Made by a program: the position numbers and the translations under genes. This document shows, one piece after another, positions 26,118 to 34,592 of a stretch of 64,000 nt of DNA. This DNA comes from RGIG3178 sp964533965. GTDB taxonomy: Bacteria > Bacillota > Clostridia > Christensenellales > QAND01. Each line of letters starts with the position of its first letter. The stretch's first letter is position 1. The DNA is taken from positions 68,036 through 132,035 of the forward strand of contig CAZHNN010000004.1 of the NCBI GenBank assembly GCA_964533965.1. Reading direction: 5' to 3'. The notes below the pieces were generated by a model. The model saw only the letters and a list, made by a program, of their open reading frames with translations. It searched no databases and was not told the DNA's origin.

Positions 26118-26615
26118 TCAGGTTTTATTTCGAACGGGCGCGCCTTGAGGTGCGCTCATACCATACCGGTTCCACAGCCCCATCGTCTGTGCCCATTGGG
26201 CCACAAGGGCTTGCCCCTGCTTTGATTTCCAGTCCTGTTCCAAAGCCTCATGGCATTTTAATCCCTGCCCAGGTCTATTGTGATGGCAGAACCGGCATTC
26301 CAACGGCAGCAGACCGGTGCTGTGCAGGCTGCATAGACCATCCGCCAAGAACGTACAACCATTTTGCTGGAAGTCCTTGAGGGCAATATTTCCCTCGCAC
26401 CCTTTGAATGCCGGCGAAAGCACGCCGAAGGTGAATTCCGGGGATATTTCCAGCATCATACGGTTGCCGTACCCCGCTTGCAGCGCCTTTTGCGCTTCGT
26501 CGACCGTCCACCATCCCGGCCTTTGACAATAGCTTTGGCAGATTTCACAGCTGCAGGCGGCAGATGGCGGGAAACGCTCCTGCAGTGTCTTGAAATGCCC
26601 GCTTTTTTTCTTCAA
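26118..26615 (-). CDS. Cysteine-cluster protein (YkgJ-like, putative Zn/Fe-chelating)
   Basis: A 165-residue soluble protein with ten cysteines: 'CSCEICQSYCQRPGWW' near residue 21, 'GCEGNI', 'GCTFLADGLCSLH' and 'LECRFCHH'. The pattern resembles the YkgJ zinc/iron-chelating family, whose members may help protein modification or metal delivery; no function is proven. TTG 26615 is the start, with GGGAGG 6 bases upstream. An open frame with a perfect ribosome binding site and three cysteines (26691-26816) and a terminator-like hairpin lie directly upstream, so the gene may be expressed by partial read-through from that unit. Confidence 0.75.
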   Translation of the reverse strand: MKKKSGHFKTLQERFPPSAACSCEICQSYCQRPGWWTVDEAQKALQAGYGNRMMLEISPEFTFGVLSPAFKGCEGNIALKDFQQNGCTFLADGLCSLHSTGLLPLECRFCHHNRPGQGLKCHEALEQDWKSKQGQALVAQWAQTMGLWNRYGMSAPQGAPVRNKT

Positions 26616-26642
26616 CGATGTCCTCCCAACGGTAAGGAATTT

Positions 26643-26667
26643 GAAAAACAGGAGCGTACAGCCCCTG
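26643..26667 (-). terminator. Terminator/attenuator between small ORF and cysteine-cluster gene
   Basis: On the minus strand CAGGGGC-TGTAC-GCTCCTG (7 bp, one G-T pair; 26649-26667) is followed by TTTTT. It lies 23 bases after the small ORF stop and before the next gene's TTG. Confidence 0.7.
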
Positions 26668-26690
26668 CTTTACCTCTTTGAATAGCCCTG

Positions 26691-26816
26691 TTATTCGCTC
26701 TGTTTGTCGCTCTCCTCTGTCGTTACGCAGCCCTCGCTGAATTCCGGCGAGCAGGCGCTCTCTTGTACGGAAGAAGTATTTGTTTGGACGGTATTCACGG
26801 TGCATTCCTGGCTCAT
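26691..26816 (-). CDS. Small cysteine-containing peptide (41 aa), unknown
   Basis: A perfect AAGGAGG site lies 7 bases before the ATG, and a TATAAT box (26850-26870 region) lies upstream, so translation is well supported despite the size. The peptide is acidic, rich in Ser/Thr/Glu, with cysteines at 5, 22 and 30 ('MSQECTVN...', 'SACSPEFSEGCVTTEE') and no membrane helix or signal peptide. A terminator-shaped hairpin follows, then the ten-cysteine protein gene. I do not recognise a family. A metal-binding peptide or a substrate of the downstream protein are guesses from adjacency. Confidence 0.6.
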   Translation of the reverse strand: MSQECTVNTVQTNTSSVQESACSPEFSEGCVTTEESDKQSE

Positions 26817-26964
26817 GTGGCCGCCTCCTTACAATATGGTTTAGATTATTATAACATATTGAATCGACCTATAGGAACAAAAGACGGATGCCCCTAGGAT
26901 TATCCGTCGTTAGGTATCCGCCGGATGATCCGGCGCCAGGAATCCGCATGGAAAACCAATGTGG

Positions 26965-27444
26965 CTAAAACGGCAGGCTTTTCGCCCATTCAACGGCCTG
27001 CTTTGTCTGCTCCTGCGTTTCCTTTTGCAATACCGATCGAAAATCGGATTTTCCGACAACGTTGCTCTTTGGCAGCGCCTCTTCCATGCGGCTCATGAAT
27101 TTTGCGACATCTCCGCCACCGCTCATGGCAAACAGCGCCACGTTTTTGCCGGAAAGTTCTGCTTTGTGCAAAAACGTGTTCATCGGCGATGCAACTGTGC
27201 CCGCCCATACCGGGGCGCCCAGTATGATGTTATCATACGATGAAAGTGAAGGGAGGTTTGCCAATCTTGGCATACGCTTGAACGTCACGCTTGCGCCGCA
27301 TATCACCATCTGCAGCCAACGTGCGCCGGGGTAGCGGCGTTGCGTCTTGAGCTCGATCAGGTCGGCGTTCAGCGCTTTCGCGATCTGCTCGGCAATCCAT
27401 TTCGTATTGCCGCTTAAGGAGTAATAGACGACGGCCGTTTTCAT
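26965..27444 (-). CDS. Flavodoxin family protein
   Basis: A 159-residue FMN-binding electron carrier. The phosphate loop 'YYSLSGNTKWIAEQI' is at the N terminus, 'APVWAGTVASPMNTFL' and 'FAMSGGGD' supply the isoalloxazine loops. The ATG at 27444 follows GAAAGG by 9 bases; the extra N-terminal Met codons upstream are less likely. Cytoplasmic. It lies next to the flavodiiron protein gene on the same strand (162-base gap), and may donate electrons to it, though rubredoxin is the usual partner. Confidence 0.88.
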   Translation of the reverse strand: MKTAVVYYSLSGNTKWIAEQIAKALNADLIELKTQRRYPGARWLQMVICGASVTFKRMPRLANLPSLSSYDNIILGAPVWAGTVASPMNTFLHKAELSGKNVALFAMSGGGDVAKFMSRMEEALPKSNVVGKSDFRSVLQKETQEQTKQAVEWAKSLPF

Positions 27445-27606
27445 AGGCATCAAGCCTTTCGTATACATTTATCTCAACCCATGTCCATTGTTTCCCGGAG
27501 CCCTTTGGCGATGCGTCAAAAGGCAATCAATAACAAACGACCAGCGTATAAAACAACGCACCGCCGACAACGAAGTGCAGGCGGCGCATTCATCCATACA
27601 AAACGT

Positions 27607-28821
27607 TTAGTGTGCCAGCGATTTTAACGATGCGGAGATGGCGTCTGCCATCTTGTCCATATCGTCTTCGCATTCGGGCTTGAGTGAGGATCTGATGTCC
27701 ATCGCGGGACCTATGAACTCCATGTCTTTCATATTCGAGAGGATCGCTTGCATCTCCTTGTAAGCGGCGCTTGCCCAGGAATGATTCGCCAATATTGCCA
27801 CTTTTCGGTTTTTCAATCCAAGGACAGCCATCTCCCGCAATAGGGAATCCATCGGAAAATAGAGGTTCATATTATACGTGGGGGAGGCTATGACCATGTG
27901 GCTGTATTTCCACGCTTCGGAGATGATGTACGAAGGATGCGTCTTGGACACGTCGTACATGCGCATGTCGTGGATGCCGCGCAAAGCTAACTTGTTTGCG
28001 AGCAAGTTGATCGCGTTTTCGGTATTTCCATACATCGACGCATAGAAAAGCAGCACGCCCTCCTTTTCCGGCTCGTAGCGGCTCCATTTGTCATACTTGT
28101 CCAACAGATACGCGAGGTTTTTTCGCCAGATCGGGCCGTGCAGCGGACAGATCATGCAAATATCAAGTCCGGAGAGCTTTTTAAGTACGGACTGCACCTG
28201 TGCCCCGTAACGTCCGACGATGTTGGCGTAATACCGGCGGGACTCTTCGAGAAAAGCCATCTCGAAATCGATCTCGTCCGCAAACAAGTTGCCGGACAGT
28301 GCCCTAAAGGACCCGAATGCGTCTGCGGAGAACAGGATCCCGTTTTGCGTTTCATAGGTCACCAGCACTTCCGGCCAGTGCACCATCGGCGCCGTATAAA
28401 ACCGCAGCGTATGCGACCCAAGCCCAATTTCTTCCCCTTCGGAAACCAATTTCTGATTCATCTGTATATCAGCGCTGTAAAATTGTGAAAACAGTTGAAA
28501 GGTTTTTGCGTTTCCGATGATCCGGACTTCGGGATAGCGGCGTACAACATCCTCAATCAGCGCACAGTGGTCCGGTTCCATGTGGTTTATGATAAGGTAA
28601 TCCAGCTTGCGGCCTGCGAGGACATGCTCGACATTTTTCAGAAACTGGGGACCGATGGCTGAATCCACCGTGTCCAGAAGGGCTGTTTTTTCATCCGTTA
28701 TCAGATAGGAATTGTAGGAGACTCCGTTTGGAATGGGAAACATGTTTTCAAAGCGCTCCAAACGCCGATCATTGCCGCCTACCCAGAAAATTTTCGGTGA
28801 GATTTCCTGCACACAATACAT
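27607..28821 (-). CDS. fprA: Flavodiiron protein (FprA type, O2/NO reductase)
   Basis: A 404-residue A-type flavoprotein. N-terminal metallo-beta-lactamase-like domain holds the diiron ligands: 'NHMEPDH' (His80, Glu82, Asp84), His148 ('MVHWPE'), Asp167 ('SADAFGSF') and His228 ('PLHGPIW'). The C-terminal flavodoxin domain starts near residue 255 ('LLFYASMYGNTENAI'). No fused rubredoxin. It reduces O2 to water, and possibly NO, protecting anaerobes. Together with the desulfoferrodoxin at 39108 it argues for a strict anaerobe with an oxygen-defence set. ATG start with GAAAGG upstream. Confidence 0.95.
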   Translation of the reverse strand: MYCVQEISPKIFWVGGNDRRLERFENMFPIPNGVSYNSYLITDEKTALLDTVDSAIGPQFLKNVEHVLAGRKLDYLIINHMEPDHCALIEDVVRRYPEVRIIGNAKTFQLFSQFYSADIQMNQKLVSEGEEIGLGSHTLRFYTAPMVHWPEVLVTYETQNGILFSADAFGSFRALSGNLFADEIDFEMAFLEESRRYYANIVGRYGAQVQSVLKKLSGLDICMICPLHGPIWRKNLAYLLDKYDKWSRYEPEKEGVLLFYASMYGNTENAINLLANKLALRGIHDMRMYDVSKTHPSYIISEAWKYSHMVIASPTYNMNLYFPMDSLLREMAVLGLKNRKVAILANHSWASAAYKEMQAILSNMKDMEFIGPAMDIRSSLKPECEDDMDKMADAISASLKSLAH

Positions 28822-29078
28822 GGCTATTTCCTTTCAGTAAGGTCTGCATTTGTACTCATTGTATAACATTGGTTGCTTTTCGTACAGGCCATACGGCGGA
28901 GTAAAGACTAGCCCATAGTTCAATGAGTGCAAATATGAATCTTTTTTACGGCGACTTAGGCCAAAAGCTTTTCCTTTGGCTGGTGCGTCGCAAAACAACC
29001 TTATCTCGGCTTTTTTTGTAAAAGCGTCTGGACTATTCACGGTCTAATAGATTCTCTCCTTTAAAGCCATCGGCTTTG

Positions 29079-29135
29079 TCGGTGACCATGGGTGCATGAG
29101 GCGCCACCCGCATGGCAACACTACCGAAAAAGGAG
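29079..29135 (+). promoter_or_regulatory. Structured 5' leader ahead of the 63-aa ORF (candidate)
   Basis: The 323-bp interval 28822-29144 holds no convincing gene. Its last part can fold into an outer TCGGT/ACCGA stem and an inner CCAT+GGGTG/CACCC+ATGG stem, preceded by a short AAAGCC/GGCTTT hairpin (29065-29079) and followed by AAGGAGG. I could not match it to a known riboswitch class. Structure was folded by eye only. Confidence 0.35.
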
Positions 29136-29144
29136 GATGTATAT

Positions 29145-29336
29145 ATGGATAATGCAAACGGTAAAGTCCCGGCGTATTTGCACGGGGACGATCCATTGGA
29201 AGCTTCCGTCATGTCTTATACCGAGTGTACGGGAATGGTTGCGGCGCCGGCGGCGGATGCCGATCAGGCCGAAGCGTTCCGGCACATCTATGATATCCCG
29301 GTAGAGGAAAATGAAGACATGGTGGACCACGAATAG
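29145..29336 (+). CDS. Small conserved-type protein with YTECTGM motif (63 aa)
   Basis: AAGGAGG lies 9 bases before ATG 29145. The product is acidic and soluble, with one cysteine in 'SYTECTGMVAAPAAD' and a C-terminal 'FRHIYDIPVEENED'. I recall small Firmicute proteins with a similar '(Y)TECTG(L/M)-PA' followed by an IYDI-like segment, none with known function; this is memory and not a search. The gene is monocistronic, between the flavodiiron gene (divergent) and enolase. No terminator is obvious in the 201 bases before enolase. Confidence 0.65.
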   Translation: MDNANGKVPAYLHGDDPLEASVMSYTECTGMVAAPAADADQAEAFRHIYDIPVEENEDMVDHE

Positions 29337-29537
29337 CATAGTCAGATGAGAATGCTTCTGATGCCTATTACGGCAACTAAATGCAAGGCTTGTGCTTGTG
29401 AAAATATATCAATTGTAGTAATATAATCCCTGGAAATAATGACTAGCTTTATGGCCTGTGTTGTCCATTTCCACGGATGTTTTGCTGTGAAGGAAAATGC
29501 GGTCATGCAGTCTTTATACTTGAAGGGAGGAATATCC

Positions 29538-30821
29538 TTGTTTACCATTTCCGATGTTATTGCAAGAGAGATTCTTGACTCCAGAGGAAACCCCACCGTG
29601 GAAGTGGAGGTATATCTGGAAGGCGGCGCGATGGGACGGGCTGCTGTGCCCTCCGGCGCATCCACCGGAGCGTTTGAAGCCGTAGAGCTTCGCGACGGCG
29701 ATAAAGGCCGTTATTTGGGCAAGAGCGTCAGCAAAGCGGTTACCAACGTCAACGAAGTCATAGCCGAAGCCATTATTGGCATGAACGCGCTGGACCAGGT
29801 CGCTATCGACAAGACGATGATCGTGCTGGACGGCACGCCCAACAAAGCGAAACTTGGCGCCAATTCCATTTTGGGCGTCTCTCTGGCAGTTGCCAAAGCT
29901 GCCGCACAGCAGGCGGAAGTGCCGCTGTATAAATACATCGGCGGCGTCAATGCCAAACAGTTGCCTGTCCCGATGATGAATGTCATCAACGGCGGAAAGC
30001 ATGCCGACAGCAGCCTGAACATTCAGGAGTTCATGATCATGCCCGTTGGCGCATCGAGCTTCAAAGAATGCATCCGCATGTGCGCCGAAGTATACCAGAC
30101 CCTCAAGAGCGTGTTGACCTCTAAGGGGTACAGCACCGCCGTCGGCGATGAGGGTGGATTTGCTCCGAACCTCAAGTCGGACGAAGAGGCGCTGGCTGTG
30201 ATGGTCGAAGCGATCGAAAAAGCAGGCTACAAGCCCGGCGTAGACTTTATGCTGGGATGCGATGCAGCAGCTACCGAAATGTATCAGGAAGAGGATGGCA
30301 GCTATCTGTTCTGGAAGTCCGGCATCAAGATGACCATGGAAGAAATGGTGGAATACTGGGTCAAGCTCTGCGACAAATACCCGATCATCACGCTCGAAGA
30401 CGTGATGGCCGAAGAGGACTGGGAAGGCTGGAAATTGCTCACAGAGAAACTTGGCAAGAAGGTGCAGCTCGTCGGCGACGACCTGTTTGTTACCAACACC
30501 GAGCGTCTCAAAAAGGGCATCGATATGGGCGTTACCAACAGCATCCTGATCAAGCTGAACCAGATCGGTACGCTCACCGAAACGTTGGACGCCATCCAAA
30601 TGGCGCACCGCGCGGGCTTTAGCACCGTGGTCAGCCATAGAAGCGGTGAGACGGAAGACGTCACCATCGCGGATGTCGTCGTGGCCGTCAACGCCGGACA
30701 GATCAAGACCGGCGCGCCTTCGCGCACGGACCGCGTTGCCAAGTACAACCAACTGATCCGCATCGAGGAAGAATTGGGCGATGCCGCTCAATACAGCGCC
30801 GATGTCTTCCCGGTGAAATAA
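29538..30821 (+). CDS. eno: Enolase
   Basis: A 427-residue phosphopyruvate hydratase, full length. Seen: 'ILDSRGNPTVEVEV', 'PSGASTGAFEAVELRDGD', 'GDEGGFAPNL', metal ligands in 'LEDVMAEEDW' and 'GDDLFVTNTERL', 'LIKLNQIGTLTETL' and 'SHRSGETED'. TTG 29538 is the start: GGGAGG precedes it by 7 bases and the protein begins at the normal 'FTISDVIAREILDSRG'. An in-frame ATG about 100 bases upstream gives residues without homology. Catalyses 2-phosphoglycerate to phosphoenolpyruvate. It stands alone, without other glycolytic genes, and ends at a strong terminator. Confidence 0.97.
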   Translation: MFTISDVIAREILDSRGNPTVEVEVYLEGGAMGRAAVPSGASTGAFEAVELRDGDKGRYLGKSVSKAVTNVNEVIAEAIIGMNALDQVAIDKTMIVLDGTPNKAKLGANSILGVSLAVAKAAAQQAEVPLYKYIGGVNAKQLPVPMMNVINGGKHADSSLNIQEFMIMPVGASSFKECIRMCAEVYQTLKSVLTSKGYSTAVGDEGGFAPNLKSDEEALAVMVEAIEKAGYKPGVDFMLGCDAAATEMYQEEDGSYLFWKSGIKMTMEEMVEYWVKLCDKYPIITLEDVMAEEDWEGWKLLTEKLGKKVQLVGDDLFVTNTERLKKGIDMGVTNSILIKLNQIGTLTETLDAIQMAHRAGFSTVVSHRSGETEDVTIADVVVAVNAGQIKTGAPSRTDRVAKYNQLIRIEEELGDAAQYSADVFPVK

Positions 30822-30845
30822 GGATAGCATACAGTCACAAAGACG

Positions 30846-30876
30846 CACCCCTTGGGTAACCCAAGGGGTGTTTTTG
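30846..30876 (+). terminator. eno: Terminator of enolase
   Basis: A perfect 11-bp stem (30846-30856 with 30860-30870), 3-nt loop and TTTTT. Confidence 0.95.
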
Positions 30877-30915
30877 TGCCATAAAATGGACAAGCAGTTT
30901 TGTGTTTGGAAAGTT

Positions 30916-31197
30916 TCAGCGCCTTGAGATAAGGTAGTCTTGCATCTCATCACGGGCGGATTTGATGATCGAAACGCTGTCGCCTGTAATTGCGTTGTCC
31001 ATGAGCGCGAGCATGCACTTGCACAGCACTTCCACGCCCTTTTCCGTTTGTTCGCGGCTGTACTCGAGCTTTTGCAATCGTTCCTGCATGTTCAAAAGCG
31101 GCGAGATCCAGCCCCTGATGACGCTGGCAGCGCCACCTGCAATTATCACCGCGCCGCAAACAGCGCCGATGACAAGAATGATATTATCAATACCCAT
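30916..31197 (-). CDS. Small membrane protein resembling phage holin-region proteins
   Basis: A 93-residue protein: one N-terminal membrane helix (residues 5-30, 'IILVIGAVCGAVIIAGGAAS'), a short helical middle, and a C-terminal 'ALMDNAITGDSVSIIKSARDEM'-type segment. Small proteins of this layout occur in the lysis region of Firmicute prophages and also as chromosomal singletons. A ribosome binding site AAGGTGAAGG precedes the ATG. No other phage gene is adjacent; the nearest is the endolysin-holin pair at 46169. Function unknown. Confidence 0.65.
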   Translation of the reverse strand: MGIDNIILVIGAVCGAVIIAGGAASVIRGWISPLLNMQERLQKLEYSREQTEKGVEVLCKCMLALMDNAITGDSVSIIKSARDEMQDYLISRR

Positions 31198-31417
31198 TGT
31201 ACCTTCACCTTGCCCTTAGGAGCCGTGTATCAAGCGTGAGAGACGGTTTTAACCCAAGATACGGGAGCGTAGGAATCCGCTTGCGAGATATCGACGCTTG
31301 TAACGAAGAATACTCCCTTATTCTTTGTCATAGTACCCATTCGTTTACTTTAACATAAGAATGGCCTATGTATCGAGTGGCTTTTGAATGGGAGAAAAGA
31401 GCTGCTTATAAAGACAG

Positions 31418-31443
31418 ACAGTAGCCGGATAGCCGGTTACTGT
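31418..31443 (-). terminator. Terminator of the MFS transporter gene
   Basis: An 11-bp stem with one G-T pair (31418-31428 with 31433-31443) lies 37 bases beyond the stop; the minus-strand T tract is interrupted. The 283-bp interval 31198-31480 holds nothing else I can support. Confidence 0.6.
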
Positions 31444-31480
31444 CCGTTAATACAATATATGCAGTATCACAAAATGGGTG

Positions 31481-32764
31481 TCATGCACCTTTCAGATCAG
31501 CCGGTTCAGGGGCGCACTCTTGCTTGCTCGACAGCCAAGAGAGCAGGGATTTGCGCTTTGCCGCGAAGATGCCTAACAGACCCAGCAGCGTGACGCCGCC
31601 GCAGATCATAAAGCCGGAAGCGCCGCCCAATACCTGCATGGCAGACCCTGCAAAGAGATTTCCGATCGGATGGGAACCCTGGTTGATAAACGCATAGACG
31701 CTCATGACTCTTCCGCGGTATTCGTTGGGCGTATTCACCTGGAACAGCGCGTTTGCCGTGTTCATGAACATGATATTGCAGAACCCAACCGGTATCAGAA
31801 TGACAAAGCTGAGGATGTACTGCCGCAGGAAGAAGGTCAGGATGAAAAGAGCCGATGTGGCGATGCCACTTATCAGCAGCAGGTGCTTGCGCAGACCATT
31901 CTTGCTCGAATAGGCCATGTAGACCGCGCCTATCAGTGCGCCTATGCCGATGGCCGACATCAGCCCCGTATAGAGGTTTGCATTGTCCCCATAGATGGCT
32001 TTTGAGAATACGGGAGTAATGACGTCTGTATTCATCACGAAAATGCTGAACAACGTCATAAACAATACGCCCATCGTAAGCATCTCGTTTCGGCGGATAA
32101 AGCGGACGCCTTCGGCTACTTCATGGAACACTGCCTTTTTCCTGTTGGCTGCGGGCTTCTTTTCCATGCGGATCATCAGAAGTCCCGCGATGACAGCCAA
32201 GAAGCTGATGGCGTTGATCAAAAAGCAAGCTGTGTATCCGAAGATCGACAACACGGCCCCGGAGATGATCGGGCCGATGATTTTTGCGATGTTGACGATG
32301 GTGGAATTGAGCGAAATGGCGTTCATCAGATCCTCCTTGCCGACCATATCATAGAAGAACGCCTGGCGGGCCGGCATGTCAAACGTTTGGGTCACGCCAT
32401 ATAGGAAGACCAGCGAAACGACATGCCAGTATTGAATAACATGGAAAAAGGTCAACAGCGTCATGATGATCGCCTGAACCGTGAACATCGATTGGGTCAC
32501 CAGCATGACGTTTCGTTTGGAGAAACGGTCTGCAACGACGCCGGCAAACAGCGAGAACATGAAGATGGGCAGGAATTGGAATACTCCCATAAGGCCTACC
32601 AGAAAGGCGGACTTGGTGAGCTGCAAAACGAGCCAGGTCTGTGCGGTGCGCTGCATCCAGGTACCGATTAGGGAGACGCATTGGCCGATCCAGAACAGGC
32701 GGAAATTTCTGTATCGGAGTGAACGGAAGGTGGTTTTAATAACGGACATAGATTTTTCAGGCAT
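31481..32764 (-). CDS. Major facilitator superfamily transporter (MFS_3 type exporter)
   Basis: A 427-residue protein with about 12 membrane segments. It opens with 'FRSLRYRNFRLFWIGQCVSLIGTWM' (in part: 'RNFRLFWIGQ'), typical of the EntS/MFS_3 group of drug, siderophore or small-molecule exporters. The 'GVVADRFSKRNVML' loop between helices 2 and 3 is the canonical MFS motif. The ATG at 32764 follows GGGGAG by 8 bases. Cytoplasmic membrane, probably a proton antiporter; substrate unknown. No neighbouring regulator. Confidence 0.87.
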   Translation of the reverse strand: MPEKSMSVIKTTFRSLRYRNFRLFWIGQCVSLIGTWMQRTAQTWLVLQLTKSAFLVGLMGVFQFLPIFMFSLFAGVVADRFSKRNVMLVTQSMFTVQAIIMTLLTFFHVIQYWHVVSLVFLYGVTQTFDMPARQAFFYDMVGKEDLMNAISLNSTIVNIAKIIGPIISGAVLSIFGYTACFLINAISFLAVIAGLLMIRMEKKPAANRKKAVFHEVAEGVRFIRRNEMLTMGVLFMTLFSIFVMNTDVITPVFSKAIYGDNANLYTGLMSAIGIGALIGAVYMAYSSKNGLRKHLLLISGIATSALFILTFFLRQYILSFVILIPVGFCNIMFMNTANALFQVNTPNEYRGRVMSVYAFINQGSHPIGNLFAGSAMQVLGGASGFMICGGVTLLGLLGIFAAKRKSLLSWLSSKQECAPEPADLKGA

Positions 32765-32945
32765 ACCGACACTCCCCAGAAATAATTAGGCGACTAAGTA
32801 ATTGATTAAACGAATAATATTATACACCCAATGTAAGGTTTATACAACAGTGCCGGGATCACAGCTTATCAGTCATATACATGCGGTCTGCGTGTAAAAA
32901 ACGACTGTAAGCGCATTCTTCTTTTTCACTGTTTTTCAGTATTGC

Positions 32946-32982
32946 TAAAACAGGTCGGGGGCTTTTACCTCCGACCTGTTTA
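32946..32982 (-). terminator. Terminator of the kinase gene
   Basis: AAACAGGTCGG and its complement pair across a short loop; on the minus strand the stem ends in GTTTTAG. It lies 16 bases after the kinase stop. Confidence 0.75.
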
Positions 32983-32997
32983 TGTAAAGCTATGGCA

Positions 32998-33975
32998 TTA
33001 TCTGTTGGAAAAATACAGCAGCAATCCCAATCCGGCTGCGAGCGCCAACGCTACGCCGATAATGATCCAGACGATCTTGTTTGCGTGTTTGCTCTGGGAT
33101 ATGGCAACCATCGGAGGATCAGGCATATCGGCGTATTTCAGATCCACTTTGTCAAGGTTACGTAGATCAAAGGCCATATCCACCGCCGAACTGTAGCGCT
33201 CTTCCTTCCTTCGGCGCATGGCGCGCTTGATGCACGCCCAGATGGCAGGGTTGAGGTCATGCCGGATCGAAGTCAGCGGTTTTGGCGATGAGGTGAGGTG
33301 CTGATACATGACGGTCATCGGGTTGTCTCCACTGTAAGGAGGAGTTCCCGCGAATATGTTGTACAATAGGCAACCCACCGAATAAATATCGCTCTTCTCA
33401 TCTCCTCGTTCACCTTTGATCTGTTCCGGGGACATGTATTCCGGGGTGCCTATCAACCCCGAAAAACCTCTCCAGGTCACCCGTGGGGAGTTGCTCATAA
33501 CGGCGATGCCGAAGTCGATGATCTTGAGATGCCCATCCTCCTCATATATGAGGTTTTCAGGCTTGATATCGCGGTGGTACACGCCTTTTTTGTGGCAATA
33601 TTCGATCGCGTCCAAGAGGTTCGCTACCATATCCAACGTTTGTTTATCGCTAAAGACATGCTTGTCATCCAACAGCTTCGCCAGCGTCTCCCCTTCGAGA
33701 TAATGAAAGGCAAGATAGGGTGGGTTACCTTCGGAATAGTCGATGGAGACAGTCAGGTCAGGATGTTTTAGCAGCTGCCCAATTGCAATTTCGCGCTTGA
33801 AACGCTCATATACTGCAGGATCGCCCAACTGGCTGATATCCGGAAGCTTGAGCGCCACCTTATGGCCATCCCGGATATCCTCTGCCAGATACGTTCCGGC
33901 ATACCCTCCGTGTCCAAGTAACTTGATGATTTTATATTTTCCGTCAATCAGCGTTCCAGCTTCGGGTGTCGCCAT
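32998..33975 (-). CDS. Membrane-anchored Ser/Thr protein kinase without PASTA domains
   Basis: A 325-residue Hanks-type kinase: Gly-rich 'LGHGGYAGTYLAED', Lys43 ('VALKLP'), catalytic 'HRDIKPEN' (134-141), 'DFG' (154-156), activation-loop end 'GTPEYMSPEQ' and 'SDIYSVGCLLY'. One C-terminal membrane helix (about 298-320) ends only a few residues before the stop, so there is no extracellular sensor, unlike PrkC/PknB. The activation segment before 'GTPEY' contains Ser and Thr suited to autophosphorylation. The ATG follows GAGGGAGTG. Encoded 42 bases after a PII gene, with a PP2C phosphatase gene further upstream on the same strand; PII is therefore a candidate substrate. Confidence 0.93.
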   Translation of the reverse strand: MATPEAGTLIDGKYKIIKLLGHGGYAGTYLAEDIRDGHKVALKLPDISQLGDPAVYERFKREIAIGQLLKHPDLTVSIDYSEGNPPYLAFHYLEGETLAKLLDDKHVFSDKQTLDMVANLLDAIEYCHKKGVYHRDIKPENLIYEEDGHLKIIDFGIAVMSNSPRVTWRGFSGLIGTPEYMSPEQIKGERGDEKSDIYSVGCLLYNIFAGTPPYSGDNPMTVMYQHLTSSPKPLTSIRHDLNPAIWACIKRAMRRRKEERYSSAVDMAFDLRNLDKVDLKYADMPDPPMVAISQSKHANKIVWIIIGVALALAAGLGLLLYFSNR

Positions 33976-34017
33976 AACGGTTTCACTCCCTCAATGTTGA
34001 ATTTGCGCCTCGGGCGG

Positions 34018-34359
34018 TCAGACTGCCTTGTCGCCTCTTTCCCCTGTCCGTATCCGTATGGCATCGAGGACAGGATATAAAAAGATCTTGCCGTCCCCTA
34101 CTTCGCCCGTTTTGGCAACATCAACGACGGTGTCCACCACTTTCTCGACGATATCATCGGTCACAACGATCTCTATCTTCACTTTTGGCAGCAAGTTGAT
34201 ATTCAATTCACTGTTCCAGTTACGTTCATCCACATATCCCTTTTGCAGGCCGCAGCCGATCACTTCGGTGACCGTCATACCGTGTATGCCGACATTATTC
34301 AAAGCGTCCTTTACTTCCGACAATTTGTTCGGCCGCAATATGCACTCGATTTTAACCAT
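34018..34359 (-). CDS. PII-family signal transduction protein with serine T-loop
   Basis: A 113-residue PII protein. N-terminal 'MVKIECILRPNKLSEV' and 'VGIHGMTVTEVIGCG', the B-loop 'TGEVGDGKIFLYPV' (84-97) and C-loop 'RIRTGERGD' (102-110) are complete, so ATP/ADP binding is expected. The T-loop reads 'QKGYVDERNWNSELN': one residue longer than E. coli GlnB, with Leu52 at the uridylylated Tyr51 position and Ser50 aligned to Ser49 of cyanobacterial PII. No glnD, amt or nif gene is nearby. Flanked on the same strand by a PP2C phosphatase and a Ser/Thr kinase. Start follows GGAAAGGTG. Target unknown; the upstream amino-acid permease is one candidate. Confidence 0.92.
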   Translation of the reverse strand: MVKIECILRPNKLSEVKDALNNVGIHGMTVTEVIGCGLQKGYVDERNWNSELNINLLPKVKIEIVVTDDIVEKVVDTVVDVAKTGEVGDGKIFLYPVLDAIRIRTGERGDKAV

Positions 34360-34519
34360 ACTTCTACACACCTTTCCTGTTCTCCGCCCAAGGGATCCTG
34401 GCGCTTTGATTGTATCATGCACTGCACTTGTCTGTCCCAATTGCGCTGAAATCTGTATGAAATCCTAATGTCAAATGTTTTGAGCCGGCATGATCCTCTT
34501 TGGCCATTTCCCTCTGGAT

Positions 34520-34548
34520 ATCATACCATACAGCTTTTGCGTCAACAA
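34520..34548 (-). promoter_or_regulatory. Candidate internal promoter for PII and kinase genes
   Basis: On the minus strand TTGTTG (34543-34548) and TATGAT (34520-34525) are 17 bases apart, 160 bases upstream of the PII start. It would allow PII-kinase expression apart from the phosphatase. Confidence 0.4.
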
Positions 34549-34592
34549 CGCAAAGCGGTTTGCGGGATTCTGTCATATTGCAAACTGCGGTT

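Noticed and set aside
26545..26805. 86-residue minus-strand open frame over the small-ORF region
   Set aside because: It lies out of frame over the better supported 41-codon ORF and the cysteine-cluster start, and has no binding site of its own.
28834..29040. 68-residue minus-strand open frame upstream of fprA
   Set aside because: No ribosome binding site; it overlaps the fprA promoter region.
29514..30953. 479-residue open frame antisense to enolase
   Set aside because: A shadow of the enolase codon pattern; the sense gene has all enolase motifs, and the antisense frame has no start site or recognisable domain.
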